Shown here: piece by piece, positions 16,474-17,874 of the stretch
How the letters are laid out: each line of letters starts with the position of its first letter
How positions within the stretch are numbered: position 1 is the first letter of the stretch
NCBI GenBank assembly: GCA_031254385.1
Contig: JAIRUO010000014.1
Coordinates: 1-17,874, forward strand
Origin: Treponema sp.
Lineage (GTDB): Bacteria; Spirochaetota; Spirochaetia; Treponematales; Breznakiellaceae
Reading direction: 5' to 3'
DNA length: 17,874 nucleotides
Program-made: the position numbers and the translations under genes
Notes under the pieces: model-generated
Told to the model about the DNA's origin: nothing
The model's input: only the letters and a program-made list of their open reading frames with translations
The model's database searches: none

Positions 16474-17090
16474 AGCGCAGAATAATTACTCTTTCCAGCT
16501 TCTTGCTGGTCCTCATCCTTGTTCCGGGTATACCCCTCAACGCCTATTACGTTACCTATAAGGAACAGTATTACAGGCTCTATCATCTCCACTATGCACA
16601 GTACCCTGATGACATCCTCGAAAATATTTTTTACCTAGAAAAGGCCCTTACCGCAGATTTTTGCAATCCCCTTTATGCAATGGCCCTTATCGAAAATGAA
16701 ATACAATGGGAAAAGTACCGCTATCTTTTTATGATGCACATCAACCTAAAACTTATAGAACAGTACCTTTTTCTGGGAAACAACTGGAACAAAAGAAACG
16801 CCTATTTCTATAACGCCCCCTGGCGGGACATAAACCTGGAAGCCCTGGAAACCGCAGAGTGGTGTTTCAACGCCGCCTTATCTTACTGGAACGCCGCAAA
16901 GGAATGGGCAGAAAAATCCCTTGAACGGCGCTTCCGTTTTATTTATCTGGATCGCGTAAAATACTGGGAAGACGAAGCCTACCGCATTGAAAATAATCTG
17001 CTGAATTACGAAAGGACGATAAACCGCGAACTGGCCCTGCTGCAACAAGTCAGGGATAGGTTCGAGGCAATGGATGAGAATACTTATTAG
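16470..17090 (+). CDS. Unrecognised exported or membrane-anchored protein coupled to tmk
   Basis: I do not recognise a family. Using the GTG at 16470, which overlaps the tmk stop as gtga, the product is 206 aa. A longer frame from 16377 would overlap tmk by about 100 bp and push the hydrophobic stretch inward. The N-terminus (KRRIITLSSFLLVLILVPGI) is a basic-hydrophobic signal or anchor sequence without a lipobox Cys. The remainder is predicted mostly helical and strikingly rich in Tyr, Trp, Asn and Leu. It has a possible TPR-like pair in the region ENIFYLEKALTADF and LETAEWCFNAALSYWN, then a basic/acidic helix and a coiled-coil-like tail (NYERTINRELALLQQVRDRF). The overlap implies translation with tmk, but nothing links it to nucleotide metabolism; it may simply share the transcript. 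Tandem hairpins follow about 8 bp after the stop. Confidence 0.8.
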   Translation: MKRRIITLSSFLLVLILVPGIPLNAYYVTYKEQYYRLYHLHYAQYPDDILENIFYLEKALTADFCNPLYAMALIENEIQWEKYRYLFMMHINLKLIEQYLFLGNNWNKRNAYFYNAPWRDINLEALETAEWCFNAALSYWNAAKEWAEKSLERRFRFIYLDRVKYWEDEAYRIENNLLNYERTINRELALLQQVRDRFEAMDENTY

Positions 17091-17097
17091 GGGATAG

Positions 17098-17194
17098 TCT
17101 ACAAAATCAGCCTCCATGCTGATTTTGTAGATCGGAGTTTTTACTACGTAAAAACTCCACGCTAAAGCCGTGGTAACAGCGGCATCCATGCCGC
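17098..17194. repeat. Cluster of four tandem hairpins after the tmk operon
   Basis: Four palindromes follow one another with almost no spacing. A (17098-17131) has a 13-14-bp perfect stem, ctacaaaatcagc, around loop ctccat. B (17134-17158) has a perfect 11-bp stem, ggagtttttac, around tac. C (17157-17173) has a 5-bp stem, ccacg, around ctaaagc and shares its first two bases with B. D (17179-17194) has stem gcggc around loop atccat. The loops of A and D differ only in their first base (xTCCAT, closed C-G), while their stems are unrelated; ctaaagc occurs again at 17195-17201. No T-run follows any of them, so they are not canonical intrinsic terminators. They may be dispersed palindromic repeats or protein/RNA recognition sites. 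Confidence 0.85.
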
Positions 17195-17390
17195 CTAAAG
17201 CAGGGAGTTAGGGGACTACCGATGATCAATCGCCAGTAACAGGCCAAAGACCGCTTTTGTGTTTACAGATATACGAGTTGGAGTATATTTCAAAGAAGAA
17301 AAATATACGTAATCTCATACAATCCCCTTAGTTCCCTCTGGCTACGGCGAGCTGTCAGTCACTTTTGACAATAAAATCTTGAAAAAGCAC
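17195..17390. other. Gene-free stretch with weak inverted repeats before vapB
   Basis: I see no ORF of useful length. An imperfect inverted repeat links agggagttagggg (17202-17214) with ccccttagttccct (17324-17337), with one gap and one mismatch. Between them is a small 8-bp stem, gtatattt/aaatatac (17283-17308). A TTGACA at 17365-17370 has no suitable -10 at the right distance. This may be the remnant of a small repeat element at the boundary with the AT-rich toxin-antitoxin segment. Confidence 0.4.
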
Positions 17391-17419
17391 TTGAAAAAAG
17401 ATTAATGGTGTATTATAAT
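17391..17419 (+). promoter_or_regulatory. Promoter of the vapBC operon
   Basis: TTGAAA (17391-17396) and a perfect TATAAT (17414-17419) are separated by exactly 17 nt. Transcription should start near 17426, leaving a leader of about 12 nt that includes the purine-rich agaggtg before the ATG. This is the clearest sigma-70-type promoter in the window. Confidence 0.65.
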
Positions 17420-17439
17420 GTGTATAAGAGGTGTATTAT
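17407..17439 (+). promoter_or_regulatory. Direct repeats, possible VapB operator
   Basis: The decamer ggtgtattat occurs at 17407-17416 and at 17430-17439, 23 bp apart. The first copy overlaps the -10, and the second spans the transcription start area and the first bases of vapB. Antitoxins of this type usually repress their own promoter by binding paired sites, so these are natural candidates. No binding evidence is available from sequence. Confidence 0.35.
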
Positions 17440-17635
17440 GAGGACAAATATTGTGTTGAATGACAAATTGGTAGATGAGGCTTTTAAATTTTCCCAGACA
17501 ATTCTCACCAAAAGAGAACTAATAGAAACTGCCCTGAAGGAGTATGTGGATAATAGAAAAAGAAAAAACATCAGAGAATTGAGGGGAAAAATTAAATTTA
17601 GCGATGATTATGATTATAAAGCTATGAGGAAATAA
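17438..17635 (+). CDS. vapB: VapB-type antitoxin
   Basis: The product is 65 aa from the ATG at 17438, supported by agaggtg upstream and by the family start MRTNIVLNDKLVDEAFKFS. An upstream in-frame ATG at 17405 precedes the promoter -10 and is rejected. The N-terminus is a beta strand plus helix (RTNIVL, LVDEAF, TKRELIETALKEYV) as in the short ribbon-helix-helix VapB antitoxins (PF09957 type). The C-terminal tail (IRELRGKIKFSDDYDYKAMRK) is the kind of segment that wraps around and inhibits the VapC toxin. The gene is clearly more AT-rich than the genes before it, consistent with horizontal acquisition. The vapC ATG follows the stop codon directly. Confidence 0.88.
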   Translation: MRTNIVLNDKLVDEAFKFSQTILTKRELIETALKEYVDNRKRKNIRELRGKIKFSDDYDYKAMRK

Positions 17636-17874
17636 ATGATCCTTGTAGATACATCTGTCCTTATAGGATATTTCAAGAAATTGGAAGGTGTTCCTTACGA
17701 TAAAATAGATTATATCATAGATAATGACATACCTTATGGAATTTGTAATTATGTCTATCAAGAATTATTACAAGGATCCAGAAATAAGCAAGAGTATGAT
17801 AAGTTGAAGGAATATTTAAATACTTTACCATTTTATGAGCTAAAATACGGGAAACAATCATTTGAAAATGCAGC
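17636..17874 (+). CDS. vapC: VapC-type PIN-domain toxin, truncated by the window end
   Basis: 79 complete codons are visible and the frame is open to the last base, so the gene is partial at its 3' end. The start MILVDTSVLIGYFK is typical of PIN-domain VapC ribonucleases, with the first catalytic Asp at D5 and the TSVLI strand-helix. E43 in NYVYQELLQGS matches the second conserved acidic position. The remaining acidic residues would lie beyond the window. VapC toxins cleave specific RNAs, often initiator tRNA or rRNA, and are held inactive by VapB. The zero-gap junction with vapB (taaatg) fits a translationally coupled toxin-antitoxin operon. No defect is seen in the visible part. Confidence 0.88.
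   Translation, partial: MILVDTSVLIGYFKKLEGVPYDKIDYIIDNDIPYGICNYVYQELLQGSRNKQEYDKLKEYLNTLPFYELKYGKQSFENA

Noticed and set aside
17098..17194. CRISPR array or intrinsic terminator
   Set aside because: The palindromes differ in sequence and have no equal spacers, so it is not CRISPR; no T-run follows any stem, so it is not a canonical terminator.
1..17874. tRNA, rRNA, known riboswitches
   Set aside because: I looked in the intergenic gaps for cloverleaf, rRNA or riboswitch core patterns and found none that could be supported; the gaps are short and explained by repeats.

Overview
The window looks like the chromosome of a treponeme, probably an environmental or gut Treponema rather than T. pallidum itself. 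The main evidence is the co-directional block tamB - bamA - ompH/skp - mutS, which as I recall is the order of the T. pallidum genes TP0325-TP0328. The rest of the gene set fits a diderm spirochete, and coding density is high with moderate GC. The species is inferred from family recognition, not from any database search.

Layout. Bases 1-284 hold no gene but carry a long imperfect inverted repeat (18-250). A minus-strand group follows in the order comF, yeiH, OmpA-like gene (3397 down to 285): a ComF-type phosphoribosyltransferase, a YeiH/UPF0324 membrane protein, and a secreted protein with a C-terminal OmpA-like domain that lacks the usual peptidoglycan-binding Asp. Divergent from comF is a YtcJ-type amidohydrolase (3470-5119, +). 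The gap 5120-5528 is built of repeats. It holds a 152-bp miniature transposable element (15-bp perfect terminal inverted repeats starting GTAA, 8-bp target duplication; IS66-like) nested inside an older GGCAC-type repeat. Then comes the minus-strand envelope block, transcribed from 15803 down to 5529: tamB, bamA, ompH/skp and mutS. Its only sizeable gap is 141 bp between tamB and bamA, which holds two adjacent hairpins with different stems and the same 8-nt loop.

On the plus strand, tmk (15841-16473) starts only 37 bp from the divergent tamB and overlaps an unrecognised exported or membrane-anchored 206-aa protein by 4 bp. Next is a 347-bp gene-free stretch beginning with a cluster of tandem hairpins (17098-17194). 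The window ends with an AT-rich VapB/VapC toxin-antitoxin pair that has a recognisable promoter; vapC runs off the end.

How the genes relate. TamB, BamA and OmpH/Skp together insert proteins into the outer membrane or chaperone them there. MutS starts 2 nt after skp and is probably on the same transcript although it does mismatch repair. Tmk makes dTDP. The items most worth a second look are the hairpin clusters whose loops are conserved while their stems differ, the IS66-like MITE with intact target duplication, the Thr in place of the Walker A Lys in Tmk, and the GHTA substitution in the OmpA-like domain.
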